Source: an uncultured Ruminococcus sp. (lineage in GTDB: Bacteria > Bacillota > Clostridia > Oscillospirales > Acutalibacteraceae). Taken from it: 58,966 nt of DNA. This document shows positions 28,882 to 36,351 of the stretch, piece by piece (the first letter of the stretch is position 1; every line of letters begins with the position of its first letter). The translations under genes were made by a program, and so were the position numbers. Below the pieces are notes generated by a model, which saw only the letters and a program-made list of their open reading frames with translations, was not told the DNA's origin and did no database searches. The DNA is taken from contig CADANT010000010.1 in assembly GCA_902789345.1 (NCBI GenBank), positions 1 through 58,966 of the forward strand, written 5' to 3'.

Positions 28882-29019
28882 ATGAAAAAATTACTTTCAC
28901 TATTAATACTGTCAGCCCTGCTGTGTATATGCCTTTGCGGCTGCGGAGAAAACAACAGTGAAGCATCAAATACCGCAGGAACATCCACAATGCCAAGCCT
29001 AATAACGGACAACGGCTGA
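28882..29019 (+). CDS. Small lipoprotein, 45 residues
   Basis: A very short gene between ligA and the next lipoprotein. ATG after AAGGAAG, a Lys-Lys start, a hydrophobic stretch rich in Leu and Cys, and a lipobox LCGC with Cys21. The mature part is only about 25 residues, polar and Ser/Thr/Asn-rich, with no recognisable domain. It lies 13 bp after ligA and 15 bp before the next lipoprotein, so co-transcription is likely. Signal, lipobox and ribosome site all argue that it is real. Function unknown. Confidence 0.7.
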   Translation: MKKLLSLLILSALLCICLCGCGENNSEASNTAGTSTMPSLITDNG

Positions 29020-29034
29020 TAAAGGAGATTATTT

Positions 29035-29706
29035 ATGAAAAAAATATTATTGGCGGTGCTTACTGCGGCTTTAGCTGTTTCTGTTTTATCAGGATGTAAC
29101 GACAGCAGTGAGAAAACAAGTGCTACACAAGACAGTACAAAAAGCAGTTCAGCCTCTGCGGCTAATCCTACGCAGGAACCTACCCAGGCAGAATTTGATG
29201 TTACTGCCGCTTATGCAAACAAACCATACTCAAACGATTTTGCTTTGGAGCGTGTAGAGCAGCTGCAATATCTAAATGATTCCTCACTGTACAAGCTATG
29301 TTCACTTGAACCCTCTCCTGTTTTTTATGACGGCTTTTACCGTGACGGCGGCTCATTTGATGTAAATATAGAGAGTAAATACAGCTATGATAAAGACAGC
29401 GAAACCGTTCGCAAATACTGTGATACCTACGAATATTCAAAGCTTGCAAACACAGGCGCTGTAAAAGTTATAGACAGCTTTGTATATAATGACAGCACAA
29501 GCAACCGTATGCTGTACTACTGTTTCTATACAGTTACCCATTGGAGTGAAAAAAGCGACAAGTGTGACACACTTGATTACTACCGTGATGTTATTACAAT
29601 TAACGAAGACAACTCTATATCGGTTGATAATAAAATTGCTATGAAAACAAACTTAGAAATACCAAAAGAAATTACCGGTAACCACGACTTTTACAATATA
29701 ATATAG
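29035..29706 (+). CDS. Lipoprotein of unknown function
   Basis: A 223-residue protein with signal peptide MKKILLAVLTAALAVSVLSG and lipid-attachment Cys21, then a Ser/Thr/Gln/Pro linker to about residue 53. The remaining 170 residues form a soluble domain rich in Tyr and Asp, probably exposed on the outer face of the membrane. I do not recognise the family. AAAGGAG precedes the ATG. It is the last gene of a possible ligA-lipoprotein-lipoprotein unit and is followed by a terminator. Confidence 0.75.
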   Translation: MKKILLAVLTAALAVSVLSGCNDSSEKTSATQDSTKSSSASAANPTQEPTQAEFDVTAAYANKPYSNDFALERVEQLQYLNDSSLYKLCSLEPSPVFYDGFYRDGGSFDVNIESKYSYDKDSETVRKYCDTYEYSKLANTGAVKVIDSFVYNDSTSNRMLYYCFYTVTHWSEKSDKCDTLDYYRDVITINEDNSISVDNKIAMKTNLEIPKEITGNHDFYNII

Positions 29707-29742
29707 ACGCAGTTTTTATTTAAAAAATAAACAGTCACAATT

Positions 29743-29782
29743 AATCCAAGAATTTGCTAAATGCATTTTCTTGGATTTTTTT
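29743..29782 (+). terminator. Terminator after the ligA/lipoprotein unit
   Basis: Stem AATCCAAGAA/TTCTTGGATT and seven T. Confidence 0.88.
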
Positions 29783-29881
29783 ATTTCTAAGTTCTAATAT
29801 ATGGTAGTTGTCCATATATTGTATTAAGCACAAAGGCAAGCACAGCTTGCAAGAAGATACAAAATAAAGGAGGACCTGCAA

Positions 29882-30925
29882 ATGGATAAATACTTAATAG
29901 AAAGATTTAATATGTGTGCCAAAGGTTTAAACCAGCGACTATCACAATATGTTTTGAAAATTCCGGACCACATTAAAATCCAAGCACAGGAGATACATAT
30001 TCGTATAAACAAACCGGTGTCAATTTATTGTGGCAATATTACTTACTATCTTACTGCTAATAACCAGCTTATTTCCTGCGGAGTATGCCTTGACAGCGAT
30101 ATGCTGATTGCAACACAACGTGATGTTTATGAATGCTTTCAGAATATTTGCTGTTATTCCGTATACACAAGGCAATCAGAAATTAAAAACGGTTTCATAA
30201 CAATGCGTGGGGGACACAGGGCCGGTATATGCGGTACGGCAGTATATATGGATAATACGCTTGAAAATATACGGGATATTTCCTCTATAAATCTTAGAAT
30301 AGCAAAGGAAATAAAGGGCGTAGCAAAACCGTTGCTGAAAAATATCGACATAAACAAGGGCGGAATGCTGTTGTGCGGTATTCCTTCAAGCGGAAAAACA
30401 ACAGTGCTTCGTGATATATCAAGAATACTTTCTACAAAAGAAAACAAAAAAATATGCATTGTAGACGAGCGTGGAGAAATTGCCGGCTCATATTCGGGAG
30501 TACCTCAAAACGACGTAGGCTTTTGTGATGTTTTGGACGGTTATATGAAAGCTGACGGCATAATGCAGGCGCTTCGCTGTATGTCACCGCAAATTGTAGT
30601 GTGCGACGAAATAGGCACAGAACAAGAGGCAAAAAGTATAGAGTCTTGTTTAAACAGCGGTGTAACGGTTATAGCGTCTATACATTGTGCAAATATATGC
30701 GAGCTTATGTCTAAGCCTCAAACACGAATGTTGTTATCTACTAACGCCTTTGCGTATGTAGGATTTTTGTCTGACAGAATCCAACCTGGTGTTGTTAAAG
30801 AAATATATACAATGGAGGAGTTAAAAATTTATGAGGCTAATAGGCTGCATACTGCTGATAATAAGCACCACAGCCACAGGGTGCTATCTGTCAGTAATGA
30901 TCAAACGGCGGGTCAGGCTGTTTAA
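29882..30925 (+). CDS. spoIIIAA: Stage III sporulation protein AA
   Basis: Cytoplasmic secretion-type ATPase of the SpoIIIA-SpoIIQ channel, made in the mother cell during engulfment. Walker A GIPSSGKTTVLRD lies near residue 165-177, Walker B IVVCDEIGTEQEAKSIE near 238-254. The 347 residues are longer than usual because the last 32 codons overlap spoIIIAB in another frame. RBS AAGGAGG. Bacillus transcribes this operon with sigma-E; a loose -10-like CATATATT at 29813-29820 with ATAT upstream is a weak candidate. A small GCAAGC/GCTTGC hairpin precedes the ribosome site. Confidence 0.95.
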   Translation: MDKYLIERFNMCAKGLNQRLSQYVLKIPDHIKIQAQEIHIRINKPVSIYCGNITYYLTANNQLISCGVCLDSDMLIATQRDVYECFQNICCYSVYTRQSEIKNGFITMRGGHRAGICGTAVYMDNTLENIRDISSINLRIAKEIKGVAKPLLKNIDINKGGMLLCGIPSSGKTTVLRDISRILSTKENKKICIVDERGEIAGSYSGVPQNDVGFCDVLDGYMKADGIMQALRCMSPQIVVCDEIGTEQEAKSIESCLNSGVTVIASIHCANICELMSKPQTRMLLSTNAFAYVGFLSDRIQPGVVKEIYTMEELKIYEANRLHTADNKHHSHRVLSVSNDQTAGQAV

Positions 30926-31331
30926 TACTCTTGCCCTGCTTGCAGGTAATGTATCAGCCGCTATACGCTATAACGGTGATGACATAACAAAAATATTGCT
31001 TCAAGAGGGACAGCTTTTAAAGCTTGATTTTATTAAAAATGCGGTTAGTTGTGTAGAAAAAGGAGAAACCCTTGAAAAAAGCTGGCAAAAATCAGTTGAC
31101 GGCATACCTATATTTTGCGGTATTACAAAAGAAGACAGAGCTTTAATTAAGCAATTCGGTTCAAAGCTGGGTACTACAGATGTTTATGGACAGACAGACC
31201 ACTGTGAGTATTTCAAAGAGCTTTTTCACAGCAGAGCGTCAAAACTGGCACAGGAATGCATAAACAAATCAAAGGTATACCGCTGTTTAGGCTTTTTTAG
31301 CGGTGTAGCAATATCATTGGCGGTAATTTAA
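30831..31331 (+). CDS. spoIIIAB: Stage III sporulation protein AB
   Basis: A 166-residue membrane protein with one N-terminal and one C-terminal hydrophobic segment around a helical domain distantly like GspF of type II secretion. The N-terminus MRLIGCILLIISTTATGCYLS and the C-terminal KSKVYRCLGFFSGVAISLAVI fit the family. GGAGGAG lies 10 nt before the ATG, inside spoIIIAA. The overlap with spoIIIAA is 95 bp, long for this operon. Confidence 0.92.
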   Translation: MRLIGCILLIISTTATGCYLSVMIKRRVRLFNTLALLAGNVSAAIRYNGDDITKILLQEGQLLKLDFIKNAVSCVEKGETLEKSWQKSVDGIPIFCGITKEDRALIKQFGSKLGTTDVYGQTDHCEYFKELFHSRASKLAQECINKSKVYRCLGFFSGVAISLAVI

Positions 31332-31390
31332 CGATAAACAGCGTTAAACGGTATTTTGTGAAAAAAGTAAATTAAAAGGTTGTGCATAAA

Positions 31391-31585
31391 ATGGATGTTG
31401 ATTTAATTTTTAAAATTGCCGCCATAGGCATTATTGTTGCTGTGCTTAATCAAGTGTTAATAAGAAGCGGCAGAGAAGAGCAGGCAATGATGACTACCCT
31501 AGCCGGGCTTATAGTGGTACTGCTTATGATAGTTCAGCAAATAAGCGGACTGTTTGATACAATAAAAAATCTGTTTGGTTTATAG
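31391..31585 (+). CDS. spoIIIAC: Stage III sporulation protein AC
   Basis: A 64-residue protein with two membrane helices, the usual size. MDVDLIFKIAAIGIIVAVLNQVL matches the family start, so ATG 31391 is used rather than a GTG 9 bp earlier that lies on top of AAAGG. The second helix ends LFDTIKNLFGL. It follows spoIIIAB by 59 bp and spoIIIAD begins 2 bp after its stop. Confidence 0.93.
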   Translation: MDVDLIFKIAAIGIIVAVLNQVLIRSGREEQAMMTTLAGLIVVLLMIVQQISGLFDTIKNLFGL

Positions 31586-31587
31586 CT

Positions 31588-31977
31588 ATGAGTATACTTG
31601 GAATATGCATTGTGGCTATAATCGGTGCAATATTGGCAATAACCTTAAAGCATACAACGCCCCAGCTTTCAATTACCCTCACACTTATTACAGGGGTTAT
31701 TATTCTTATTGCTGTATGCTCTATGTTGCCGCAAATTACCGAAAAAATCAATTCATTAATTAATGCGGCAGGTGTAAAAACAGAATTCGCAGCAATACTC
31801 TTTAAGGCAGTGGGAATATGTTTTTTATGCCAATTTTCTTCTGATATATGCAAGGATGCAGGGCAAAGCGCTTTAGCAGGCAGGGTAGAGCTTGCAGGAA
31901 AAATAATAATATTAATATCATCGCTTCCGCTTATGGAGGAGGTACTTAACACCGCCTCCTCTTTGTTGGGAGGGTAG
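31588..31977 (+). CDS. spoIIIAD: Stage III sporulation protein AD
   Basis: A 129-residue protein with three to four membrane helices, usual for SpoIIIAD. It starts MSILGICIVAIIGAILAITLK and has the conserved middle GICFLCQFSSDICKDAGQSALA. Its start is 2 bp after the spoIIIAC stop, so coupling is likely. Part of the membrane platform of the SpoIIIA channel in the outer forespore membrane. Confidence 0.93.
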   Translation: MSILGICIVAIIGAILAITLKHTTPQLSITLTLITGVIILIAVCSMLPQITEKINSLINAAGVKTEFAAILFKAVGICFLCQFSSDICKDAGQSALAGRVELAGKIIILISSLPLMEEVLNTASSLLGG

Positions 31978-31982
31978 TCAAA

Positions 31983-33140
31983 ATGAAGAAGTTTATTTTT
32001 ATAATTGTGTTTCTTATAACAATTTTACTTTCCACCTTTACAGTATACGCCGACACAGAAGATGCCACAGAATACACAACAGAGGATATATATAATTCTC
32101 AATACGAACAAAGCGGAGCAGACGCCTTGCTACAGGAGCTTACTCCCGAGGTAAAAAAGCAGCTGAAAGACATAGGAATAACATCGCCAAGCTGGCAGGA
32201 GTTAAATTCTATGTCCTTCTTTGATATATTCGGCAGCATTATGAATACTATACAACAGCAGTCAGTAACACCTCTTAACTGTGTGGTAAAAATAATGGGT
32301 GTTGTTATGCTGGTGGCACTCATAAACAGTGTAAAATCCTCTTTGGGTTCGTCGTCGCTTACAGCAGTTCTTAATTCTGTAGCCACACTTACGGTAAGCA
32401 TTATTTTAATACAGCCCGTTTGCCAAACCATTGAATACAGCACCACAATTATAAAGCTGTCGGCTGATTTTATGCTTGTATTTATTCCTGTAATGGCAGG
32501 CATTATGCTTACCATGGGGCAGTCTTTGCAGGCGGCAGGCAGCTACACTATGGTAATGGGTGCAGGCACTGCAGTTTCACAAATTTCAAATAACATTCTA
32601 GTTCCTCTTTTAAATACATTTTTAGGTATATCGGTAGTAAGCGGAATATCACAGCGTGTAAATCTAAACGGTTTTTGTGAGCTTGTAAACAAGGTGTTGA
32701 AGTGGGTGCTTACATTTACAATGTCTGTATTTACAGCAATACTTACTATGCAAAGCATAATATCCTCCTCGGCAGATTCCGCAGGTGTAAAAGCAACCCG
32801 CTTTGCCATAAGCAGTTTTGTCCCTCTTGTGGGCGGCGCTTTAAGTGAAGCATACCAAACAGTGCGTGGCTGTATGGGAATGTTAAAGTCAGGTGTAGGT
32901 GTCTTTGCTATTTTGGCAACAGGAACAATATACCTGCCGGCAATTATATCCTGTGTGTTGTGGCTTGTTGCCATAAATATAGCCATAGCCCTTGCCGGTG
33001 TATTTGATATGGGAGATATTATAAAGCTGTTAAAATCAGTTACCACAGTTATAAACTCGCTTATTGCTATTTTGCTGTGCTGTATGATTATTTTTATAGT
33101 GTCATCGGCAATTATGCTTATGGTAGGAGGTGTCAGCTAA
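31983..33140 (+). CDS. spoIIIAE: Stage III sporulation protein AE
   Basis: A 385-residue protein with a signal-peptide-like N-terminus ending around TVYADTED, an extracytoplasmic segment, then seven or more membrane helices. Family features are LNCVVKIMGVVMLVALINSVKS and ATRFAISSFVPLVGGALSEAYQTVRGC. It is the largest membrane component of the channel. The TAA stop overlaps the spoIIIAF start (TAATG). Confidence 0.94.
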   Translation: MKKFIFIIVFLITILLSTFTVYADTEDATEYTTEDIYNSQYEQSGADALLQELTPEVKKQLKDIGITSPSWQELNSMSFFDIFGSIMNTIQQQSVTPLNCVVKIMGVVMLVALINSVKSSLGSSSLTAVLNSVATLTVSIILIQPVCQTIEYSTTIIKLSADFMLVFIPVMAGIMLTMGQSLQAAGSYTMVMGAGTAVSQISNNILVPLLNTFLGISVVSGISQRVNLNGFCELVNKVLKWVLTFTMSVFTAILTMQSIISSSADSAGVKATRFAISSFVPLVGGALSEAYQTVRGCMGMLKSGVGVFAILATGTIYLPAIISCVLWLVAINIAIALAGVFDMGDIIKLLKSVTTVINSLIAILLCCMIIFIVSSAIMLMVGGVS

Positions 33141-33610
33141 TGGATGGCTTAACCTCCTGGGCAGGCGCAGTGTGCACTGTAGCCGTAGTATGTGCCTTGT
33201 TTGAAATGCTTGCCCCTCAAGGCAGTGTAGTAAAAATGCTGAATTTTGTTTTGGGACTGTTTCTTGTGGTAGCAATTATAGTACCCTTTGCAAATATGCT
33301 TAATTCCGATAATCTGAACTTTAAGGATGTAGAGTTTAATCAGGAAAACTTTCAGCTGCCACAATACAGTGACGACCTTACAATTGCCATTGGTAAAGAC
33401 ACTGTAAAAAATATTATCGCCAAAACCTTGGACGAAAAAGCAATTCCGTATAAAAAAATTGAAATTAATATGGATAGTTCCAATGGCACAAGCATAGATA
33501 TGATAATGGCTGATATATATATATCGGGTAAAGAACGAGATAAACTGCCTGAAATTCAAAAAACAGTTAAAGAAAAAACAGGAATTACACCTAATGTATT
33601 TGTGGGGTGA
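33140..33610 (+). CDS. spoIIIAF: Stage III sporulation protein AF
   Basis: A 156-residue protein with two N-terminal membrane helices and a C-terminal soluble domain that resembles the ring-building motif of secretion systems. ATG 33140 is used: GGAGG sits 9 nt ahead and the start overlaps the spoIIIAE stop. A longer frame beginning at 33077 would add residues that merely shadow spoIIIAE. Confidence 0.92.
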   Translation: MDGLTSWAGAVCTVAVVCALFEMLAPQGSVVKMLNFVLGLFLVVAIIVPFANMLNSDNLNFKDVEFNQENFQLPQYSDDLTIAIGKDTVKNIIAKTLDEKAIPYKKIEINMDSSNGTSIDMIMADIYISGKERDKLPEIQKTVKEKTGITPNVFVG

Positions 33611-33614
33611 CATT

Positions 33615-34202
33615 ATGGAAGAAAAAGAAAACGAAGGCTTATTTGCAAAATTCGGTAAATTCACGAAAAACGAAAGCTTCGTAAAAGTTATCGTCTGTGT
33701 AGGTCTTTTGGGAATTGCGCTAATACTTCTGTCAGGTTTTTTTACCAAAAATGTAAAGAATGAAGCCAAAGCAGAACCAAAAGAATCAATAAGCACGGCA
33801 CTTACAAAATACGAAAACGACCTTGAGCAGGGTTTGGCAGAAATAATAAGCTCCATTGACGGTGCGGGAAAAACAAAGGTTTTAATTACAATGGACAGCA
33901 CTGTTGAGCAGGTGTATGCCGCAGACAAAAATATTGCACAGAAAAATAGCAACAACACCAAAGATGCGGACACCGCCAACAACAAAGATATTACAGCTGA
34001 CAGCTCCTATGTAACGGTTGAATTATCAGACGGAACACAGCAAACAGTGTTGGTTAAGGAGATTCAGCCAAAAGTTCGCGGTGTGTTGGTTGTGTGCAGC
34101 GGCGGTGATAACAGTGTAGTAAAAGAAAAAATAATTGACGCTGTAACTAAAGCGTTAGATATATCATCATCAAAGGTCAGCGTAGCAGGGCTAACCAAAT
34201 AA
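33615..34202 (+). CDS. spoIIIAG: Stage III sporulation protein AG
   Basis: A 195-residue single-pass protein: cytoplasmic N-terminus, membrane helix near residues 25-45, and an extracytoplasmic ring-building domain from about 65 on. In Bacillus it assembles a large ring in the intermembrane space of the forespore. The conserved end PKVRGVLVVCSGGDNSVVKEKIIDAVTKAL is present. ATG 33615 is 4 bp after the spoIIIAF stop. Confidence 0.93.
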   Translation: MEEKENEGLFAKFGKFTKNESFVKVIVCVGLLGIALILLSGFFTKNVKNEAKAEPKESISTALTKYENDLEQGLAEIISSIDGAGKTKVLITMDSTVEQVYAADKNIAQKNSNNTKDADTANNKDITADSSYVTVELSDGTQQTVLVKEIQPKVRGVLVVCSGGDNSVVKEKIIDAVTKALDISSSKVSVAGLTK

Positions 34203-34217
34203 GGAGGACTATATAAT

Positions 34218-34817
34218 ATGAAAATAGGCAAAAAACAACTTATACTTACAGGCTTGGTTTTAACATTAGGCGCAGCAGTGTATTTAAACTGGCAGTTTTC
34301 CGGCAACACCGACCTGCTTTCCGGGGCGGACGCAGTAAGTGTGTCAAAAGAGCTGGGTGAAGCAGAGTTTGTAAACACCTCAAGTGATAAAAAAGCAGGT
34401 GAGTCCACTGCCGAAAAAAGCACAGAGCAATCAAGCAGTAAAGAAAACACTACATCTGCTTCTAAAAGCGGCGACGAATACTTCTCGCAGGCAAAGGTGA
34501 ACCGTCAGCAAACACAAGATGACATTGCGGAAATGACCAAGAAAATACTTGAATCCTCAGAAGAAAGCGACACAGCAAAAGCAGAGGCCGTTGCCAAAGC
34601 GGCTGAGCTTGCAACGGTAATGGAACAGCAGACAAATGTGGAAAGTCTTATAAAAGCAAAGGGCTTCGAGGAATGTCTGGTGTTTATTCAAAACGGGGAG
34701 TGCAGCATAGTTGTAAAGGACAGTGACCTAACAGTCGATGACGCACTTATAATTAAGGATATTGCCACAGGGCAAACGGGAATTACTGTTGACAAAATAA
34801 AGGTTACAGCTGTATAA
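34218..34817 (+). CDS. spoIIIAH: Stage III sporulation protein AH
   Basis: A 199-residue single-pass protein with an N-terminal helix near residues 8-25, a long Ser/Glu/Lys-rich linker, and a C-terminal YscJ/FliF-like domain with NVESLIKAKGFEECLVFI and the terminal DKIKVTAV. In Bacillus it binds SpoIIQ across the septal space. RBS AAGGAGGA. The last gene of the operon; only the infC promoter region follows. Confidence 0.94.
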   Translation: MKIGKKQLILTGLVLTLGAAVYLNWQFSGNTDLLSGADAVSVSKELGEAEFVNTSSDKKAGESTAEKSTEQSSSKENTTSASKSGDEYFSQAKVNRQQTQDDIAEMTKKILESSEESDTAKAEAVAKAAELATVMEQQTNVESLIKAKGFEECLVFIQNGECSIVVKDSDLTVDDALIIKDIATGQTGITVDKIKVTAV

Positions 34818-34874
34818 TAAACAGGTAGAGCAGTTGACTGTTATTTATTATTTTTAATATGTGTAAAAAAAGTC

Positions 34875-34903
34875 TTGACATATGTATAACAGTCTGCTAT
34901 AAT
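34875..34903 (+). promoter_or_regulatory. Promoter of infC-rpmI-rplT
   Basis: Consensus TTGACA (34875-34880), 17-nt spacer and TATAAT (34898-34903). Confidence 0.92.
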
Positions 34904-34909
34904 CATTTG

Positions 34910-35042
34910 AGAAAATAAAGTAAAGCAGATATGCTTTCACCTATGAGGTTCCGTCTTGCATGGGTCAATCATTTTAATTGTGTACATTGTACATATTTTG
35001 TGTTTGATTGCGAGCGGAGTGTGTCTGCTCGCATTTTTATTT
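34910..35042 (+). promoter_or_regulatory. infC operon leader with attenuator hairpin
   Basis: A leader of about 160 nt between the promoter and infC. Visible helices are AAAGCA/TGCTTT, CCTATG/CATGGG, a long-range CAATCA/TGATTG, and a last hairpin GCGAGC (35010-35015)/GCTCGC (35027-35032) followed by ATTTTTATTT, a terminator. In Bacillus, L20 controls this operon by leader attenuation; the same position and layout here suggest an L20-type leader. Match to the known L20 motif is not confirmed. Confidence 0.65.
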
Positions 35043-35070
35043 CCTATTATTCTTTTGGAGGTGCTTAACA

Positions 35071-35589
35071 ATTAGCAACAAGGAACAACAAATCAACGAT
35101 GAAATTCGTGATAAAGAAGTAAGAGTTATAGGCCCTGACGGTTCTCAGCTTGGTATTATGTCCGCTTCAAAGGCATTGGAAATTGCGGAGTCAAAGAATT
35201 TAGACTTAGTAAAAATTGCGCCTCAGGCAAAACCGCCTGTATGTAAGGTTATGGATTACGGCAAATACCGTTTTGAACAGGCTAAGCGTGAAAAAGAGGC
35301 TAAGAAAAACCAAAGAGTTATTGATGTTAAGGAGATTAGACTTTCACTTAATATTGATACACACGACTTTAACACAAAGGTAAAACAAGCAACAAAATTT
35401 ATCAATAGTGGCAACAAGGTAAAGGTTTCTATTCGTTTCCGTGGCAGAGAGATGGGTCACCCGGAGATAGGTCACGAAAATATGGGACGCTTTGCACAGG
35501 CCATGGAGGAAGTAGCTGTTGTAGAAAAGCCTGCTAAGCTTGAGGGTCGCAATATGCTTATGTTCCTTGCTCCAAAAACAGGCAAATAA
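35071..35589 (+). CDS. infC: Translation initiation factor IF-3, AUU start
   Basis: IF-3 binds the 30S subunit and rejects wrong start codons. From the ATT at 35071 the protein has 172 residues, the usual length, starting (M)SNKEQQINDEIRDKEVRVIG. The body shows NLDLVKIAPQAKPPVCKVMDYGKYRFEQ, a Lys-rich linker, and the C-domain VSIRFRGREMGHPEIG. GGAGGTG lies at 35057-35063, 7 nt before ATT. No in-frame ATG or GTG is near, and the TTG at 35008 lies inside the terminator hairpin. E. coli and Geobacillus infC also use AUU, which allows IF-3 to limit its own synthesis. Confidence 0.94.
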   Translation: MSNKEQQINDEIRDKEVRVIGPDGSQLGIMSASKALEIAESKNLDLVKIAPQAKPPVCKVMDYGKYRFEQAKREKEAKKNQRVIDVKEIRLSLNIDTHDFNTKVKQATKFINSGNKVKVSIRFRGREMGHPEIGHENMGRFAQAMEEVAVVEKPAKLEGRNMLMFLAPKTGK

Positions 35590-35615
35590 TTACAAAAATC
35601 AAGGAGGATAATATT

Positions 35616-35813
35616 ATGCCAAAGATTAAAACACACAGTGGTGCAAAAAAGCGCTTTAAGGTTTCTAAGAGCGGTAAAGTAATGCGTGCACACGCTAACA
35701 AAAGACACAGACTAAACCAAAAAACAGCAAAGCGTAAAAGAGGTCTTAGAAAGAATGTTGCTGCCGACAAGACAAATGTAGCACAGCTAAAGAGACTGAT
35801 TCCTTACAAATAA
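35616..35813 (+). CDS. rpmI: 50S ribosomal protein L35
   Basis: A 65-residue, very basic protein with the L35 pattern PKIKTHSGAKKRFKVSKSGK and KRKRGLRKN. ATG after AAGGAGG, 26 bp after infC and 49 bp before rplT, in the standard operon order. Transcribed with infC from the promoter at 34875. Confidence 0.98.
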   Translation: MPKIKTHSGAKKRFKVSKSGKVMRAHANKRHRLNQKTAKRKRGLRKNVAADKTNVAQLKRLIPYK

Positions 35814-35862
35814 TTAGGAGTATTACTGATTAAATAAACAACCAACACGGAGGTAAAATAAT

Positions 35863-36213
35863 ATGGCTCGTATTAAAGGTGCGATGATGACTCGCAAGAG
35901 AAGAAAAAAAGTTTTAAAGCTGGCTAAGGGTTACTGGGGTTCTAAGAGCAGACACTTCAAGATGGCTAAGCAGGCTGTTATGAAGAGCGGTAACTATGCA
36001 TATATCGGTCGTAAGCAGAGAAAGAGAGATTTCCGCAGACTATGGATTACTCGTATTTCTGCCGCTTGCAAGCTAAACGGTACAAACTACTCAACATTTA
36101 TGAACGGCTTAAAGAAAGCCGGCGTTACACTAAACAGAAAAATGCTTTCTGAAATTGCCATTGCTGACCCGGCTGCATTTACTAAGCTGGTAGAGCAGGC
36201 TAAAAACGCTTAA
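35863..36213 (+). CDS. rplT: 50S ribosomal protein L20
   Basis: A 116-residue basic protein needed for early 50S assembly, starting [26 protein letters not shown] and containing [16 protein letters not shown]. In Firmicutes it also represses its own operon at the leader. ATG after GGAGG. A weak terminator follows at 36229, so the downstream SpoU methyltransferase may be partly co-transcribed. Confidence 0.98.
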   Translation: MARIKGAMMTRKRRKKVLKLAKGYWGSKSRHFKMAKQAVMKSGNYAYIGRKQRKRDFRRLWITRISAACKLNGTNYSTFMNGLKKAGVTLNRKMLSEIAIADPAAFTKLVEQAKNA

Positions 36214-36228
36214 TTTAAGCTATAGTTT

Positions 36229-36249
36229 TTCCTAGACTTTAGGAATTTT
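36229..36249 (+). terminator. Weak terminator after rplT
   Basis: Stem TTCCTA/TAGGAA with a five-base loop, followed by only four T. Likely leaky. Confidence 0.55.
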
Positions 36250-36255
36250 ACTTAT

Positions 36256-36311
36256 GGGCAATACCACACAATGCCATTTCGGGCTATATTGTACGGTGTT
36301 GCCCTAAATGG
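36256..36311 (+). promoter_or_regulatory. Pair of mutually exclusive hairpins ahead of the methyltransferase gene
   Basis: Helix A pairs GGGCAATACC (36256-36265) with GGTGTTGCCC (36295-36304), ten pairs with one U-G. Helix B pairs CCATTTCGGGC (36274-36284) with GCCCTAAATGG (36301-36311), ten pairs with one mismatch. Both need the same GCCC at 36301-36304, so they cannot form together. This resembles a regulatory RNA switch, though no known class is recognised and no T-run follows. Confidence 0.5.
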
Positions 36312-36351
36312 TTTATATAAAAATTCTGCCGTTTTCTTTTGGGGGTTAATT

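Noticed and set aside
33149-33985. Minus-strand open frame of 278 codons across spoIIIAF/spoIIIAG
   Set aside because: It is antisense to two firmly identified sporulation genes and has a low-complexity Phe/Ser-rich translation without domain features.
35008-35070. TTG 35008 as the start of infC
   Set aside because: It lies in the leader terminator hairpin and would add 21 residues unlike any IF-3; ATT 35071 has an ideal ribosome site.
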